Program-made: the position numbers and the translations under genes | Shown here: piece by piece, positions 38,591 to 51,051 of the stretch | Layout of the letters: each line of letters begins with the position of its first letter | Position numbering within the stretch: the first letter of the stretch is position 1 | Assembly (NCBI GenBank): GCA_002868905.1 | Contig: PKUA01000018.1 | Location: 123,604-187,603 of the forward strand | Direction: 5' to 3' | DNA length: 64,000 nt | Source of the DNA: Desulfuromonas sp. | Lineage (GTDB): Bacteria; Desulfobacterota; Desulfuromonadia; Desulfuromonadales; Geothermobacteraceae | The notes under the pieces: generated by a model | Databases searched by the model: none | What the model was told of the DNA's origin: nothing | What the model saw: only the letters and a program-made list of their open reading frames with translations

Positions 38591-39958
38591 ATGATCAATG
38601 AAGATACCATCGTCGCTCCAGCGACCGCCGCCGGCGGGGGAGGGGTTGGTATCATTCGCGTGTCCGGGCCTGATGCGGAACGACAGTTTTTAGAGCTTTT
38701 TCGCCCCACTTTCCAACCAGAACAGTTTAAAACTCACCATTTTTACTACGGACATTTCTGCCGACCTGACGGTGAAATCCTTGATGAAGTGATGGCCGTT
38801 ATTATGCGTGGTCCTCGTTCCTTCACCACGGAAGACACCGTTGAATTCCATTGTCACAATAGCATCGTCATTCTTCGACAAATCCTAAATATCATTATAA
38901 ATAATGGTGTCAGGATGGCGGACCCAGGTGAGTTTACAAAAAGGGCCTTTCTTAATGGGAGGGTCGATCTTTGCCAGGCAGAGGCCGTTGCTGACCTGAT
39001 CGCTGCGAAATCCGAAAAAGCTGGTAAAGTCGCCTTGCAGCAACTCTCAGGTCGTTTGTCCGCCAGTATCAAAGAATATCGAAAAAGGTTATTGCATATC
39101 CTCGCCCTGGTGGAAACTCATATCGATTTCAGTGAAGAGGATATTGAACTTCCTGATGTTGTTGGCCTCGCCAATGATGCCAGAAAAGTCAAAGACGATA
39201 TTTCATTACTGGTGCAAACCTATGCCACCGGTCGCCTATTACAGGAGGGGACGCATATTCTTATCCTGGGAGCGCCTAATGTCGGAAAAAGTTCCTTGCT
39301 TAACAGGCTGGTAGGTTCAGATAGAGCGATTGTGACAGATATACCCGGAACGACTCGTGACTCACTTGAAGAACAACATCAGATTGGTGGTTTCCCAATA
39401 AAGTTGATAGATACGGCCGGCATTCGGAAAACTGACGATCCTATCGAGACCGAAGGCATTAAACGAGCCTACGACAGGATTGAGAAGGCCGATCTGGTCT
39501 TGTTGATGGTTGAGGCCGGTTCTGAAATCAAAGAGACCGATCGCCGGTTGCTCGATCTGTGTCAAAATAGTGAAGTCATCTGGGTGGTCAACAAAGTTGA
39601 TCGGGTCCGTAATGGCAAAGGGGACGATCTCTTGCCTGGAATGGATTCAGTTGAAATCTCTTGTAAGACAGGGCAGGGGATTGAGGCCCTTGAGGTGAGG
39701 ATTAAACAACATTTAGAATCAGGGCGCGAAGGAGCTGAAGAGTCACTTGTGTTGTACAATGCCCGGCATTGTGCTTCGCTGCAAGGCACCATTGATGCTC
39801 TCGGTTTGTTCTTGGAGGGTATCGAACAGGGACTCTCCCCAGACCTTCTGGCGATTGAATTGAGACAGGCCATTCAATATGTTGGGGAGGTAACAGGTGA
39901 GTCGGTGACCGAGGAAATGTTGGATGTTATTTTTAGTCATTTCTGTATCGGCAAGTAA
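38591..39958 (+). CDS. mnmE: tRNA modification GTPase MnmE
   Basis: Works with MnmG to modify U34 of certain tRNAs (5-carboxymethylaminomethyl group). It has 455 residues: a folate-binding N-terminal domain, a helical domain, an inserted G domain with GAPNVGKSSLLN (about 229-240), DTAG and NKVD, and the C-terminal CIGK with the catalytic Cys. The partner mnmG follows after a parS-containing gap of 70 bp. Lower GC than mnmG. Confidence 0.97.
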   Translation: MINEDTIVAPATAAGGGGVGIIRVSGPDAERQFLELFRPTFQPEQFKTHHFYYGHFCRPDGEILDEVMAVIMRGPRSFTTEDTVEFHCHNSIVILRQILNIIINNGVRMADPGEFTKRAFLNGRVDLCQAEAVADLIAAKSEKAGKVALQQLSGRLSASIKEYRKRLLHILALVETHIDFSEEDIELPDVVGLANDARKVKDDISLLVQTYATGRLLQEGTHILILGAPNVGKSSLLNRLVGSDRAIVTDIPGTTRDSLEEQHQIGGFPIKLIDTAGIRKTDDPIETEGIKRAYDRIEKADLVLLMVEAGSEIKETDRRLLDLCQNSEVIWVVNKVDRVRNGKGDDLLPGMDSVEISCKTGQGIEALEVRIKQHLESGREGAEESLVLYNARHCASLQGTIDALGLFLEGIEQGLSPDLLAIELRQAIQYVGEVTGESVTEEMLDVIFSHFCIGK

Positions 39959-39961
39959 ATG

Positions 39962-39977
39962 TGTTCCACGTGGAACA
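39962..39977. other. parS centromere site
   Basis: TGTTCCACGTGGAACA is a perfect 16-bp palindrome matching the parS form TGTTNCACGTGNAACA. It lies between mnmE and mnmG, 2.8 kb from parA and about 4 kb from the predicted origin. ParB binding is inferred from the motif. Confidence 0.92.
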
Positions 39978-40028
39978 TTTATACAAGATGTAGTGTTTTT
40001 ATGATTTAGTGATTTTGAAGGTCGACAT

Positions 40029-41891
40029 ATGTTGGCGAATTACAACAAACAATATGATGTGATAGTGGTCGGGGCGGGCCATGCCGGCTGCGAGGCCGCT
40101 TTGGCTGCGGCCCGCATGGGACGGACCACGCTGCTGCTCAATCTCAGCCTTGATGCGGTGGCTCAGATGAGCTGCAATCCCGCCATCGGCGGCCTGGCCA
40201 AGGGTCACCTGGTGCGAGAAATCGATGCGCTCGGTGGTGAGATGGGCAAGGCCATCGATGCGACCGGGATTCAATTCCGGACCTTGAACACGAAGAAGGG
40301 CCCGGCGGTCAGGGCGACCCGGGCTCAGGCTGACCGTTCCGGATACAGCCGCTACATGAAGCGGACCCTGGAGGATCAGGAACGACTTGACCTGAAGCAG
40401 GGTGTCGTTAGCGCCCTCCAGTTGAAGGGGGGTCGGGTCTGCGGCGTAGAAACCCGTGAAGGTTTGCTGTTCGAAGGGCGGACCGTAGTATTGACCACGG
40501 GGACCTTTATGCGGGGGTTGATCCATGTCGGATTGTCAAACTACCCGGGTGGTCGAGCGGGAGAGCCCCCCTCGATCGGATTGTCGGACCAGTTGCGTGA
40601 CCTTGGCCTGGAGGTCGGGCGGTTGAAAACCGGCACACCGGCACGCCTCGATCGGAATAGTATCGATTTTTCGGTTCTGCAGCCCCAAGCCGGTGATGAG
40701 CCTATCCCGACGTTCTCGTTTGTAACGGAATCGATTGCGCGAACCCAGCACCCCTGCTATATCACCTATACCAACCCCGAAACCCACGCCATCATTCGGT
40801 CAGGTCTGGACCGTTCTCCCCTTTACAGTGGTGTCATCGAAGGGGTTGGTCCGCGTTACTGTCCGTCCATCGAGGATAAGGTGGTGCGCTTCCCGGAAAA
40901 GGAACAGCACCAGATTTTCCTTGAACCGGAGGGTGTGGAGAGTCGGGAAATCTATCCTAATGGTGTCTCCACTTCTCTCCCTCCAGATATCCAACTTGCT
41001 TTTTTGCGAACAATACCGGGCCTGGAGCAGGTTGAAATTATGCGGCCCGGATATGCGATCGAATACGACTATGTCAACCCGATCGAATTGCATCCTTCGC
41101 TCGAAGTGAAAAAAATATCCGGGTTGTTCTTGGCAGGCCAGATCAATGGGACTTCGGGATACGAGGAGGCTGCTGGCCAGGGGTTGATGGCAGGTATCAA
41201 CGCGGCTCTTCAAGTTGACGAGAAATCGCCCCTGATCCTGGGGCGAGATCAGGCCTATATTGGTGTTCTGCTTGATGATCTTGTCAATCTCGGGGCCAAG
41301 GAACCTTACCGGATGTTTACCTCCAGGGCGGAATATCGGTTGATGCTGCGCGAAGATAATGCCGATTTGCGCTTGACCCCGTTCGGCCGGCAAATTGGGT
41401 TGGTTGATGGTGGACGGTGGAAATACTTTTCAACCCACATGGAGGCCCTGACAAAGGGCAAGGGTGTCCTCGAACAGACCAGGGTCAGCCCGGGGGATGC
41501 AACAATCCTTGATCACCTCGGCGTCACCGGATTGCAGAATGGAGCATCACTCTTGGAACTGTTGCGTCGTCCTGAAGTCACCATGGCCGGTTTGCGAGGA
41601 ATAGCTCCCGAATTGGCAGAATTACCACATAGAAGTTGTGAGCAGTTGGAAATCAGCGTCAAATATGCCGGGTATATTCAACGCCAGCAGGAAGAGATTG
41701 ACCGCTTCCGTCGAACCGAAGGGGTAACGATCCCGGAAAATTTTGAATTTAAAAAAATCTCCGGGCTGTCGAGCGAGGTGGTAGAAAAGCTAGACGCAAT
41801 CCGCCCCCTGAATCTCGGCCAGGCGTCACGAATTCCAGGCGTCACACCGGCAGCCATTGCCATCCTCTCCGTCCTGCTTCGTCGTGGTTGA
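40029..41891 (+). CDS. mnmG: tRNA uridine-5-carboxymethylaminomethyl modification enzyme MnmG (GidA)
   Basis: FAD enzyme forming a complex with MnmE. It has 620 residues with the dinucleotide-binding [18 protein letters not shown] (about 13-30), the conserved CNPAIGG, the segment [13 protein letters not shown], and a C-terminal helical domain that binds MnmE. Full length. ATG 40029. GC content jumps sharply compared with mnmE. It overlaps rsmG by 8 nt if rsmG begins at the GTG at 41884. Confidence 0.97.
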   Translation: MLANYNKQYDVIVVGAGHAGCEAALAAARMGRTTLLLNLSLDAVAQMSCNPAIGGLAKGHLVREIDALGGEMGKAIDATGIQFRTLNTKKGPAVRATRAQADRSGYSRYMKRTLEDQERLDLKQGVVSALQLKGGRVCGVETREGLLFEGRTVVLTTGTFMRGLIHVGLSNYPGGRAGEPPSIGLSDQLRDLGLEVGRLKTGTPARLDRNSIDFSVLQPQAGDEPIPTFSFVTESIARTQHPCYITYTNPETHAIIRSGLDRSPLYSGVIEGVGPRYCPSIEDKVVRFPEKEQHQIFLEPEGVESREIYPNGVSTSLPPDIQLAFLRTIPGLEQVEIMRPGYAIEYDYVNPIELHPSLEVKKISGLFLAGQINGTSGYEEAAGQGLMAGINAALQVDEKSPLILGRDQAYIGVLLDDLVNLGAKEPYRMFTSRAEYRLMLREDNADLRLTPFGRQIGLVDGGRWKYFSTHMEALTKGKGVLEQTRVSPGDATILDHLGVTGLQNGASLLELLRRPEVTMAGLRGIAPELAELPHRSCEQLEISVKYAGYIQRQQEEIDRFRRTEGVTIPENFEFKKISGLSSEVVEKLDAIRPLNLGQASRIPGVTPAAIAILSVLLRRG

Positions 41892-42546
41892 TCCCGTCGC
41901 CAGTCAGCTGGCCGAACAGTTGCATTCTCTCCATATTGAAACGACAGAACTGGAACGTCAGTCTCTGCTTCGCTTTCTCGATGAGATGCTGCACTGGAAT
42001 AGGCGTTACAACCTGACCGCCATTACCGAACGGATGGATGCGGTCGAGCGCCATTTGGTCGACTCCCTGTCGCTGCTCAAACTCGGACAATTGTCGGGTC
42101 CTTTACTCGATATCGGATCCGGACCCGGGTTGCCCGGAATTCCTCTGGGTATTGTCCGCCCAGAGTTGGAGATCGTTTCTCTGGAGAGAACAGGCAAAAA
42201 AGCGCTGTTTCAAAAACATGTCGTGCGCTATCTCAGTCTGAAGAATGTACGGGTCCTCAACCTCCGTGCCGAACAGGCGATATCTGATCCGACCCTGGGC
42301 GGGAGCTGTTCGGCGGTGGTTTCCAGGGCGTTCAGCGATTTGATTCAATTTGGGCGGTTGGCCTTACCGTTCCTCCGCAGCGGTGGCGAGTTGCTGGCGA
42401 TGAAAGGTCCTGCGGGGAGAGGGGAGCTCGAGCGCGCCAGCGAAACGTTGGCCGGATACGGACTGCACCTCGAGACAGAGCAGGCTTTGCGCCTCCCCGC
42501 AACGGGAGCGGAACGTTTGTTGTTGCGATTTCGTTACCAGCCTTAA
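41884..42546 (+). CDS. rsmG: 16S rRNA (guanine-N7) methyltransferase RsmG (GidB)
   Basis: Methylates G527 of 16S rRNA using S-adenosylmethionine. It has about 220 residues with [13 protein letters not shown] near the start, HLVDSL, the SAM motif [15 protein letters not shown] and a later SRAFSDL. The start is uncertain: GTG at 41884 overlaps the mnmG stop, and an in-frame TTG exists at 41857. Neither has a clear ribosome site. It is followed by 210 bp with no gene before parA. Confidence 0.93.
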   Translation: MVDPVASQLAEQLHSLHIETTELERQSLLRFLDEMLHWNRRYNLTAITERMDAVERHLVDSLSLLKLGQLSGPLLDIGSGPGLPGIPLGIVRPELEIVSLERTGKKALFQKHVVRYLSLKNVRVLNLRAEQAISDPTLGGSCSAVVSRAFSDLIQFGRLALPFLRSGGELLAMKGPAGRGELERASETLAGYGLHLETEQALRLPATGAERLLLRFRYQP

Positions 42547-42756
42547 AGCTGAAAGTTCGGATCACGGGAAGAATCGTTCCGAAGGGCAAACCCTCTTCAC
42601 CCGGTTATTCGCACCCCTATATATAGATGGAAAACACCTTGAAACCCTAGATGTTCGAATGACGAATTTTCTTTGTCGAACAAGGGGTTTTTCCTCTTCA
42701 AGTGGGGTCTGGGTTGTGATAATCTTTTGCGCTCTCATCCAGAGGAGTGAAATGTC

Positions 42757-43521
42757 ATGGCCCAGATCATTGCGATTGCGAATCAGAAGGGTGGCGTAGG
42801 GAAGACCACGACGGCGGTCAATCTTGCCGCTTCCCTGGCAACCGCCGAAAAGAAAACCTTGCTCATCGACATGGATCCGCAGGGGAATGCTACCAGCGGG
42901 AGCGGCCTCGACAAGGGGGCGCTCGAGTTGACCATCTACCACGCGATGCTCGATGAGGCTGATATCTCCGAAGTGATCTGTCCCACGGCTCTTCCCTGTC
43001 TCCATATTGTCCCGGCAACACCGGACCTGATCGGTGCGGAAATCGAACTGATCTCTGCCGATGATCGGGAACGTCATCTGCGTAGAATTCTGACAACTGT
43101 TCAGAATAATTACGATTTTGTCCTCATTGACTGCCCTCCATCCCTCGGTTTGCTGACGATCAACGCATTGACGGCGGCCGATACGGTTCTGATCCCGTTG
43201 CAGTGCGAATATTATGCGATGGAAGGTCTCGGCCAACTGCTCAACACGGTTCAGTTGATCCAGCAGGATCTCAATCCGCGTCTGAAAATCCACCATATTC
43301 TGTTGACCATGTTTGATGGTCGCAACAATCTCTGTCATCAGGTTAAAAATGAAATCTGCGAGCATTTCGAAGGACAGGTGTTCGAAACCGTTATCCCGCG
43401 CAATGTACGACTTTCGGAAGCTCCGAGTTTCGGCATGCCGGTGCTGCTTTACGATATCGGTTCGCGCGGCTCTACCGCCTACCTCGATCTGGCGCGAGAA
43501 ATAATTCAAGCAGAGGGATAG
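42757..43521 (+). CDS. parA: Chromosome partitioning ATPase ParA (Soj)
   Basis: Walker-type ATPase that moves ParB-parS complexes. It has 254 residues with the deviant Walker A KGGVGKTT (about 11-18), LIDMDPQGNATSG, and FVLIDCPPSLGLLT. ATG 42757 follows GAGGAG by 6 nt. It is followed by parB 2 nt after its stop, and a parS site lies 2.8 kb upstream. Confidence 0.97.
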   Translation: MAQIIAIANQKGGVGKTTTAVNLAASLATAEKKTLLIDMDPQGNATSGSGLDKGALELTIYHAMLDEADISEVICPTALPCLHIVPATPDLIGAEIELISADDRERHLRRILTTVQNNYDFVLIDCPPSLGLLTINALTAADTVLIPLQCEYYAMEGLGQLLNTVQLIQQDLNPRLKIHHILLTMFDGRNNLCHQVKNEICEHFEGQVFETVIPRNVRLSEAPSFGMPVLLYDIGSRGSTAYLDLAREIIQAEG

Positions 43522-43523
43522 AC

Positions 43524-44408
43524 ATGGCCAAAAGACCAGCTCTCGGCAAAGGGATCGGCGCCCTTCTCCCTGCCGCCAACCGCCCTGTCCCGTCCAGCGT
43601 GCCGGGATCAACATATTTCCTTTGCCCGATTGAAGATCTCAAGCCGCACGGCAATCAGCCGCGCAAGACCTTCAACGACACCAAGATGGCTGAATTGATT
43701 GCCTCGATCCGTGAGAAGGGGGTGATCCAACCGCTGGTGGTTCGTCAGGTTGACGAGTCTTTTCAGATCATCGCGGGCGAACGGCGTTGGCGCGCAGCGC
43801 AGAAAGCCGGGTTGAAGGAAGTTCCGGTTGTTATTCAGGATGTCAGCGAGGACTCCGCTTTGGAGATGGCGCTGATTGAGAACATCCAGCGGGAGGATCT
43901 CAACCCGATCGAGGAGGCCGAGGCTTACCGCAACCTGATGGAGAGCTTTACCCTCTCGCAGGAGGAAGTGGCCCGCCGCGTTGGTCGTGAACGCTCGACG
44001 GTCGCCAACATGCTCCGCTTGCTGAAGCTCCCGGACGACGTCCGGAACGAGGTGGTCGCCGGCAATCTTTCCATGGGGCACGCCCGCGCCCTGCTTGGCC
44101 TGGAAGAGAATGAGGATATCATCGAGGCATGCGAGCAGGTGATGGCTAAAGGGTTGTCGGTTCGCGAGTGCGAAGCCCTGGTCAAGAAGATCAAGGAATT
44201 CGGCCGCCCCGAGAAGCGGGGTGCGAAAGAGAAAAAAAAGCCGGTGCCGTTGACGCCGGAGTTGCTCCACCTCGCCGAGGAGTTGCAGCGCTGTTTAGGG
44301 ACGCAGGTCAAGATTCAGCCGAAGGGGAAGGGTGGGAAGATCGAGATCAACTATTTTTCCGCCGAAGACCTGGAGCGATTACTTGAACAGCTCGGGATTG
44401 ACAGCTGA
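43524..44408 (+). CDS. parB: Chromosome partitioning protein ParB (Spo0J)
   Basis: CTP-dependent parS-binding clamp. It has 294 residues with the ParB/Srx domain (ERRWRAAQKAGLKEVPVVI and ALIENIQREDLNPIEEAEAY, containing the ENIQR and nearby GERRW motifs), a helix-turn-helix (VARRVGRERSTVANMLRLL), and a C-terminal dimerisation region. The N-terminus RPALGKGIGALLP is typical of the ParA-interaction peptide. Confidence 0.97.
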   Translation: MAKRPALGKGIGALLPAANRPVPSSVPGSTYFLCPIEDLKPHGNQPRKTFNDTKMAELIASIREKGVIQPLVVRQVDESFQIIAGERRWRAAQKAGLKEVPVVIQDVSEDSALEMALIENIQREDLNPIEEAEAYRNLMESFTLSQEEVARRVGRERSTVANMLRLLKLPDDVRNEVVAGNLSMGHARALLGLEENEDIIEACEQVMAKGLSVRECEALVKKIKEFGRPEKRGAKEKKKPVPLTPELLHLAEELQRCLGTQVKIQPKGKGGKIEINYFSAEDLERLLEQLGIDS

Positions 44409-44476
44409 GTTGGACAGGTTTGGGTTCATCGACGTTCCCATTTGGGAACCATTCAATTAAAGGCAGGGACAAGTCA

Positions 44477-44884
44477 ATGTTGGGAAAGAAAGGGAAGTCA
44501 CAGCCGATGCGTAGAGAGAGTTCGTCGGGGGGCAACGAAATCAAAGCGTTTCTCGGACCGGGAAGCCAGTTTGAAGGGAAACTCCAGTTCAACGAGATCG
44601 TCCGCCTGGACGGACACTTCCGTGGCGAAATCATCTCGGATGACACATTGATCGTCGGCGAGACGGCCGAGATCGAGGCCGAAGTGACAGTCGGCAGCCT
44701 GATCCTTTCCGGAACCATCAAGGGAAACATCAAGGCGAGCGGCAAGGTGGAATTGAAAGCACCGGCCAATGTGATCGGCAATATCGATACACCGGTCCTC
44801 AGCGTCGAGGAAGGGGTTACCCTCAACAGCACCTTAACGATGAAATCGGCAATACCCGCCGAAAAGCCGGTCGATATCAGCTGA
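44477..44884 (+). CDS. Bactofilin family cytoskeletal protein
   Basis: Polymer-forming protein of 135 residues. A short basic tail (MLGKKGKSQPMRRES) precedes a beta-helix DUF583 domain with regular repeats (VRLDGHFRGEIISDDTLIVG, then VGSLILSGTIKGNIKASGKV). ATG 44477 has AGGGA upstream; an in-frame ATG at 44420 lies just after parB and lacks support. The location beside parAB matches Myxococcus, where bactofilins scaffold ParABS components; a similar role here is inference. Confidence 0.9.
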   Translation: MLGKKGKSQPMRRESSSGGNEIKAFLGPGSQFEGKLQFNEIVRLDGHFRGEIISDDTLIVGETAEIEAEVTVGSLILSGTIKGNIKASGKVELKAPANVIGNIDTPVLSVEEGVTLNSTLTMKSAIPAEKPVDIS

Positions 44885-44932
44885 GGTTTGGCGGGATTTC
44901 GCCATTAGGGATTAATTTTCATCACTGATTTC

Positions 44933-44961
44933 TTGACATGCCCCGGGAGTTGTGCTAGCTA
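44933..44961 (+). promoter_or_regulatory. Sigma-70 promoter of the ATP synthase operon
   Basis: A perfect -35 TTGACA (44933-44938) and TAGCTA (44956-44961) with an exact 17-bp spacer and a TGC extension before the -10. It lies 100 bp before the first atp gene. Confidence 0.65.
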
Positions 44962-45005
44962 TTGCGCGGTTGCCTCCCAGGCGATCATTTTTATGTCCAG
45001 CGGCG

Positions 45006-45024
45006 ACTGTATACAGTATACTGT
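45006..45024. promoter_or_regulatory. Two overlapping 12-bp palindromes in the atp leader
   Basis: ACTGTATACAGT (45006-45017) and ACAGTATACTGT (45013-45024) are both perfect palindromes sharing five bases. They lie downstream of the predicted promoter and about 40 bp before atpF', where an operator or mRNA structure could act. No known regulator is recognised. Confidence 0.5.
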
Positions 45025-45060
45025 GTCCTAGGCCCGTGCGAGTTTTGTTAGAGGTGTAGC

Positions 45061-45486
45061 GTGATAAAAATAGATTTTGCCATTCTGATCCAGTTCGTTA
45101 ATTTCATCATCCTTCTGATCCTGTTGAATGCCATCCTGTTCAGGCCACTTCGCAAGCTGATGCAGGAACGGCAGGCCACCATTGATGGGGGCCATGCCCG
45201 CGCCAAGGAATTGGAAGGCCAGATCGAAGAGAAGATGAACCGCTACCAGGAGCAACTCCGGGAAGTGAAGTTCAAGGCCAACCAGGAACGCGCCGAATTG
45301 CGTAAAGCTGCTGCCGAAGAGGAAGCGAAGATACTGCACGCCGCCCACGACGATGCGACGTCCCACCTGCAGCAGATCAAGAACAAGGTTGCCGCCGAGG
45401 CGACCACAGCCCGCGAGGCCCTGTTGAAAGAGACGGATGTTCTGGCTGGAACGGTCGCGGCCAAGGTTCTCGGGAGGGCCCTGTAA
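45061..45486 (+). CDS. atpF': F0F1 ATP synthase subunit b'
   Basis: Peripheral-stalk subunit of 141 residues: one N-terminal membrane helix (about 5-25, FAILIQFVNFIILLILLNAIL) then a long charged coiled coil. GTG start at 45061 after AGAGGTG. Together with the following b subunit it forms a heterodimeric stalk, as in photosynthetic and deltaproteobacterial ATP synthases. It overlaps atpF by 1 nt. Confidence 0.92.
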   Translation: MIKIDFAILIQFVNFIILLILLNAILFRPLRKLMQERQATIDGGHARAKELEGQIEEKMNRYQEQLREVKFKANQERAELRKAAAEEEAKILHAAHDDATSHLQQIKNKVAAEATTAREALLKETDVLAGTVAAKVLGRAL

Positions 45487-46070
45487 TGAAAAAAAGATTG
45501 CTGATTGCCGGAATAACAACAGGGGCTATGCTGGCTCTGACCACGGTGGCCCTGGCCTCCGGCGGCGGAGGCCATGAGGTCGACAGTGGCGTCCTGCTCA
45601 AGGATTTCCTCTGGCGATGCCTGAACTTTGGAGTAACCTTCGCCCTGCTCGCATACTTCATTACCAAACCGTTGCGCAAGGGACTGGCCGACCGGAGTGC
45701 CAATATTGCCAAGACCCTGGAGGAAGCGGAGACGCTGAAGCGCAATGCCGAGGCGAAATTTGCCGAATATGAAGCCAAGTTAAGCCAGGCGACGGAGGAG
45801 ATCGACCAGATCTACCAGGACATTCGCCGTGAAGGGGAACAGGAGCGGGAGCGTATCCTGGAAAATGCCAACGCCATGGCAAAACAGGTCCGCGATGAGG
45901 CTGAAAAATCAGCCGCCAACGAGGTTGCCAAGGCTCGCATTGCACTGCGCGAGGAAGCGACGCGTGCCGCCATTGAAATTGCCGAAAACCTGCTGCGGGA
46001 GAAATTCACCGCGGACGACCAGTCCCGACTGGTCGAAGAATATGTGCAGAAGGTGGGAGAATTACATTGA
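45486..46070 (+). CDS. atpF: F0F1 ATP synthase subunit b
   Basis: Peripheral-stalk subunit of 194 residues. It begins with a signal-like hydrophobic stretch ending VALASGGGGHE, then a membrane helix (about 40-58) and a long coiled coil to the C-terminus. The extra N-terminal hydrophobic segment is typical of Desulfuromonadia b subunits. ATG overlaps the b' stop (TAATG). Its stop overlaps the atpH TTG start. Confidence 0.94.
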   Translation: MKKRLLIAGITTGAMLALTTVALASGGGGHEVDSGVLLKDFLWRCLNFGVTFALLAYFITKPLRKGLADRSANIAKTLEEAETLKRNAEAKFAEYEAKLSQATEEIDQIYQDIRREGEQERERILENANAMAKQVRDEAEKSAANEVAKARIALREEATRAAIEIAENLLREKFTADDQSRLVEEYVQKVGELH

Positions 46071-46609
46071 GTACCAGTGCCATCTCAAAACGGTACGCCA
46101 AGGCGCTTGTCGCCATCGCTACCGAACAGAAAAAGGTCGACAAGTACGGCACGGAACTGGCTGAAATCAGTGCCGTGTTCGCCGGCGAGGATGTCCTGCG
46201 CCTGCTGATGGAAAGCCCGACCTTTCCGCCGGAGAAAAAAGCGGCCATCCTTACCGACATTATGAAGAAGATGAAAATGTCGACCGGGATGAAGAGCTTC
46301 CTCGGTTTATTGCTGGAAAAGGGGCGCCTTGACTACCTCGGCCAGATTGAGGTTGCCTACCGGGAGCTGGCGGATACGCTCTCCGGAGTGTTACGCGCCA
46401 ATATCGTATCGGTTGCCGAACTCGGTGACGACCAGCAACAGATAATCAAGCAGGCACTCGAAAGCCAGACGAAAAAACAGGTTGAACTGCAGCAGTCGGT
46501 CGATTCCGAGCTCCTCGGCGGTATCAAAGTGGAGATCGGTGGCCGGTTGTTCGACGGAAGTCTGAAAACGCAGTTGAAACTTATCGAAGATACCTTAAAA
46601 AAGGGGTGA
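46067..46609 (+). CDS. atpH: F0F1 ATP synthase subunit delta
   Basis: Connects the peripheral stalk to the alpha3-beta3 head. It has 180 residues beginning STSAISKRYAKALVAIA, with a helical N-terminal domain and a C-terminal domain ending VEIGGRLFDGSLKTQLKL. The start is TTG at 46067 in the TTGA overlap with atpF; GGGAG lies 7-8 nt upstream. Confidence 0.95.
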   Translation: MSTSAISKRYAKALVAIATEQKKVDKYGTELAEISAVFAGEDVLRLLMESPTFPPEKKAAILTDIMKKMKMSTGMKSFLGLLLEKGRLDYLGQIEVAYRELADTLSGVLRANIVSVAELGDDQQQIIKQALESQTKKQVELQQSVDSELLGGIKVEIGGRLFDGSLKTQLKLIEDTLKKG

Positions 46610-48127
<1,518 letters not shown>

Positions 48128-48152
48128 CAAAGTAACGATCGGGTAAGAACAG

Positions 48153-49025
48153 ATGGCAAGTCTTAAGGACATCAAAAAGCGGATCGGCACGGTCAAGAAC
48201 ACACAGCAGATCACCAAGGCGATGAAAATGGTCTCGGCGGCCAAGCTGCGCCGGGCCCAGGACGCCGTGACGGCGGCCCGCCCTTATGCGGACAAGATGC
48301 ACGACGTCCTCTCCAGCCTCGCCCTACGGGTCGATGAAGAGATCCATCCCCTGCTTGAAGCGCGTGGCAAGGGGAAGGCATTGGTGGTGCTGGTGACCGG
48401 CGACCGCGGTCTTTGCGGTGGTTTCAACACCAACATCTCGAAGGCGGCCGAACGCTTCATCCGCGAGAACAAGGAAGGGTTCGAGTCCTACGAACTCCTC
48501 ATCGTCGGGCGCAAAGGAAACGATTACCTCAAGCGTCGTGCCGGCATGGAAATCATCAAGGTGCATGAGCACCTTGTCGGTTCCGGCCAGGTCAGCTACC
48601 CGGTTGGCGCCCTGCTCGGCCAGGAAGTCATTGAGCATTACCGGAGTGGCGGTTACGACGGTGTTTTCCTGATCTATAATGCTTTCCAGAGTGCCATGAC
48701 CCAGGTGCAGACGGTGACCCAGCTGCTGCCGATTGTGCCGAAGGAAGTGGACGAGAATACCCACGTCGCCGAGTATATCTACGAGCCGAGTGCGACCGGT
48801 GTGTTGGACCAGATTTTGCCAAAGCACATCGAAGTCCAGATTTTCCGGTCCCTGCTCGAGTCGGCTGCGTCCGAACATGGTGCCCGAATGACGGCCATGG
48901 ACAGCGCCAGCAAGAATGCCTCGGAAATGATCGGCAAGCTGACGCTGCAATACAACCGTGCCCGTCAGGCCGCCATCACCAAGGAGCTGATGGAAATCAT
49001 CTCCGGTGCTGAATCGATCAAGTAA
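48153..49025 (+). CDS. atpG: F0F1 ATP synthase subunit gamma
   Basis: Central rotor stalk of 290 residues. It begins [20 protein letters not shown] and ends with the conserved helix [20 protein letters not shown] followed by [19 protein letters not shown]. Gap of 25 bp after atpA and 72 bp before atpD. Confidence 0.97.
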   Translation: MASLKDIKKRIGTVKNTQQITKAMKMVSAAKLRRAQDAVTAARPYADKMHDVLSSLALRVDEEIHPLLEARGKGKALVVLVTGDRGLCGGFNTNISKAAERFIRENKEGFESYELLIVGRKGNDYLKRRAGMEIIKVHEHLVGSGQVSYPVGALLGQEVIEHYRSGGYDGVFLIYNAFQSAMTQVQTVTQLLPIVPKEVDENTHVAEYIYEPSATGVLDQILPKHIEVQIFRSLLESAASEHGARMTAMDSASKNASEMIGKLTLQYNRARQAAITKELMEIISGAESIK

Positions 49026-49037
49026 TCATTGTCTTAA

Positions 49038-50504
<1,467 letters not shown>

Positions 50505-50537
50505 TCAGTAGGTTCCGGCGTAAAGGAATAGATAGGC

Positions 50538-50948
50538 ATGGCAGAAAAGCTAAGATTGGACCTGGTCACACCCTACAAGCGTGTGTTGTCGGAAGAGGTT
50601 GACGAAGTGACCGCCCCCGGCAGCATCGGCGAGTTCGGTGTGCTCCCCGACCATACCTCCCTGCTGACCACACTGAAGGTCGGAGAACTGACCTATAAGC
50701 AGGGGAATGAAACCTTTCACGTTGCCGTGAACTGGGGATACGTCGAGGTCGAGGATAATGTCATGACGGTATTGGTCGAAACGGCCGAGCCGGCCGACGA
50801 AATTGATCTGGAACGCGCCAAGGCCGCCCTCGGACGCGCCGAAGAGGCGTTGAAAACACTTTCCGGTGACGATAAAAAGTTCAAAGTCATGGAAGCTGCT
50901 TTGGAAAGAGCGATGATCAGGGTTCAGGTCGCCGGGAAAAACCGCTGA
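50538..50948 (+). CDS. atpC: F0F1 ATP synthase subunit epsilon
   Basis: Rotor and inhibitory subunit of 136 residues: N-terminal beta sandwich (RLDLVTPYKRVLSEEVDEVT, GEFGVLPDHTSLLTTL) and C-terminal helical hairpin (ERAKAALGRAEEALKTL). Last gene of the operon, followed by a strong terminator. Subunits a and c (atpB, atpE) are not in the operon and must be encoded elsewhere. Confidence 0.97.
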   Translation: MAEKLRLDLVTPYKRVLSEEVDEVTAPGSIGEFGVLPDHTSLLTTLKVGELTYKQGNETFHVAVNWGYVEVEDNVMTVLVETAEPADEIDLERAKAALGRAEEALKTLSGDDKKFKVMEAALERAMIRVQVAGKNR

Positions 50949-50979
50949 AGCAGCAGTCGTTTTTATAAGCAAGGAAAAA

Positions 50980-51003
50980 GGGCTCTCCCGCAAGGGAGGG
51001 CCC
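50980..51003 (+). terminator. Terminator of the ATP synthase operon
   Basis: A 10-bp stem with one G-U pair (50980-50989 with 50994-51003), loop GCAA, then TTTTTT (51004-51009). It lies 32 bp after the atpC stop and could also serve the convergent GntR gene. Confidence 0.9.
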
Positions 51004-51051
51004 TTTTTTGGTCTTGTTTGCAGCTCGGCAAGGAGGGGAGTGGAGGAGGAC

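Noticed and set aside
42547..42756. RNA gene or riboswitch between rsmG and parA
   Set aside because: No conserved fold or coding frame recognised; probably only the parA promoter region.
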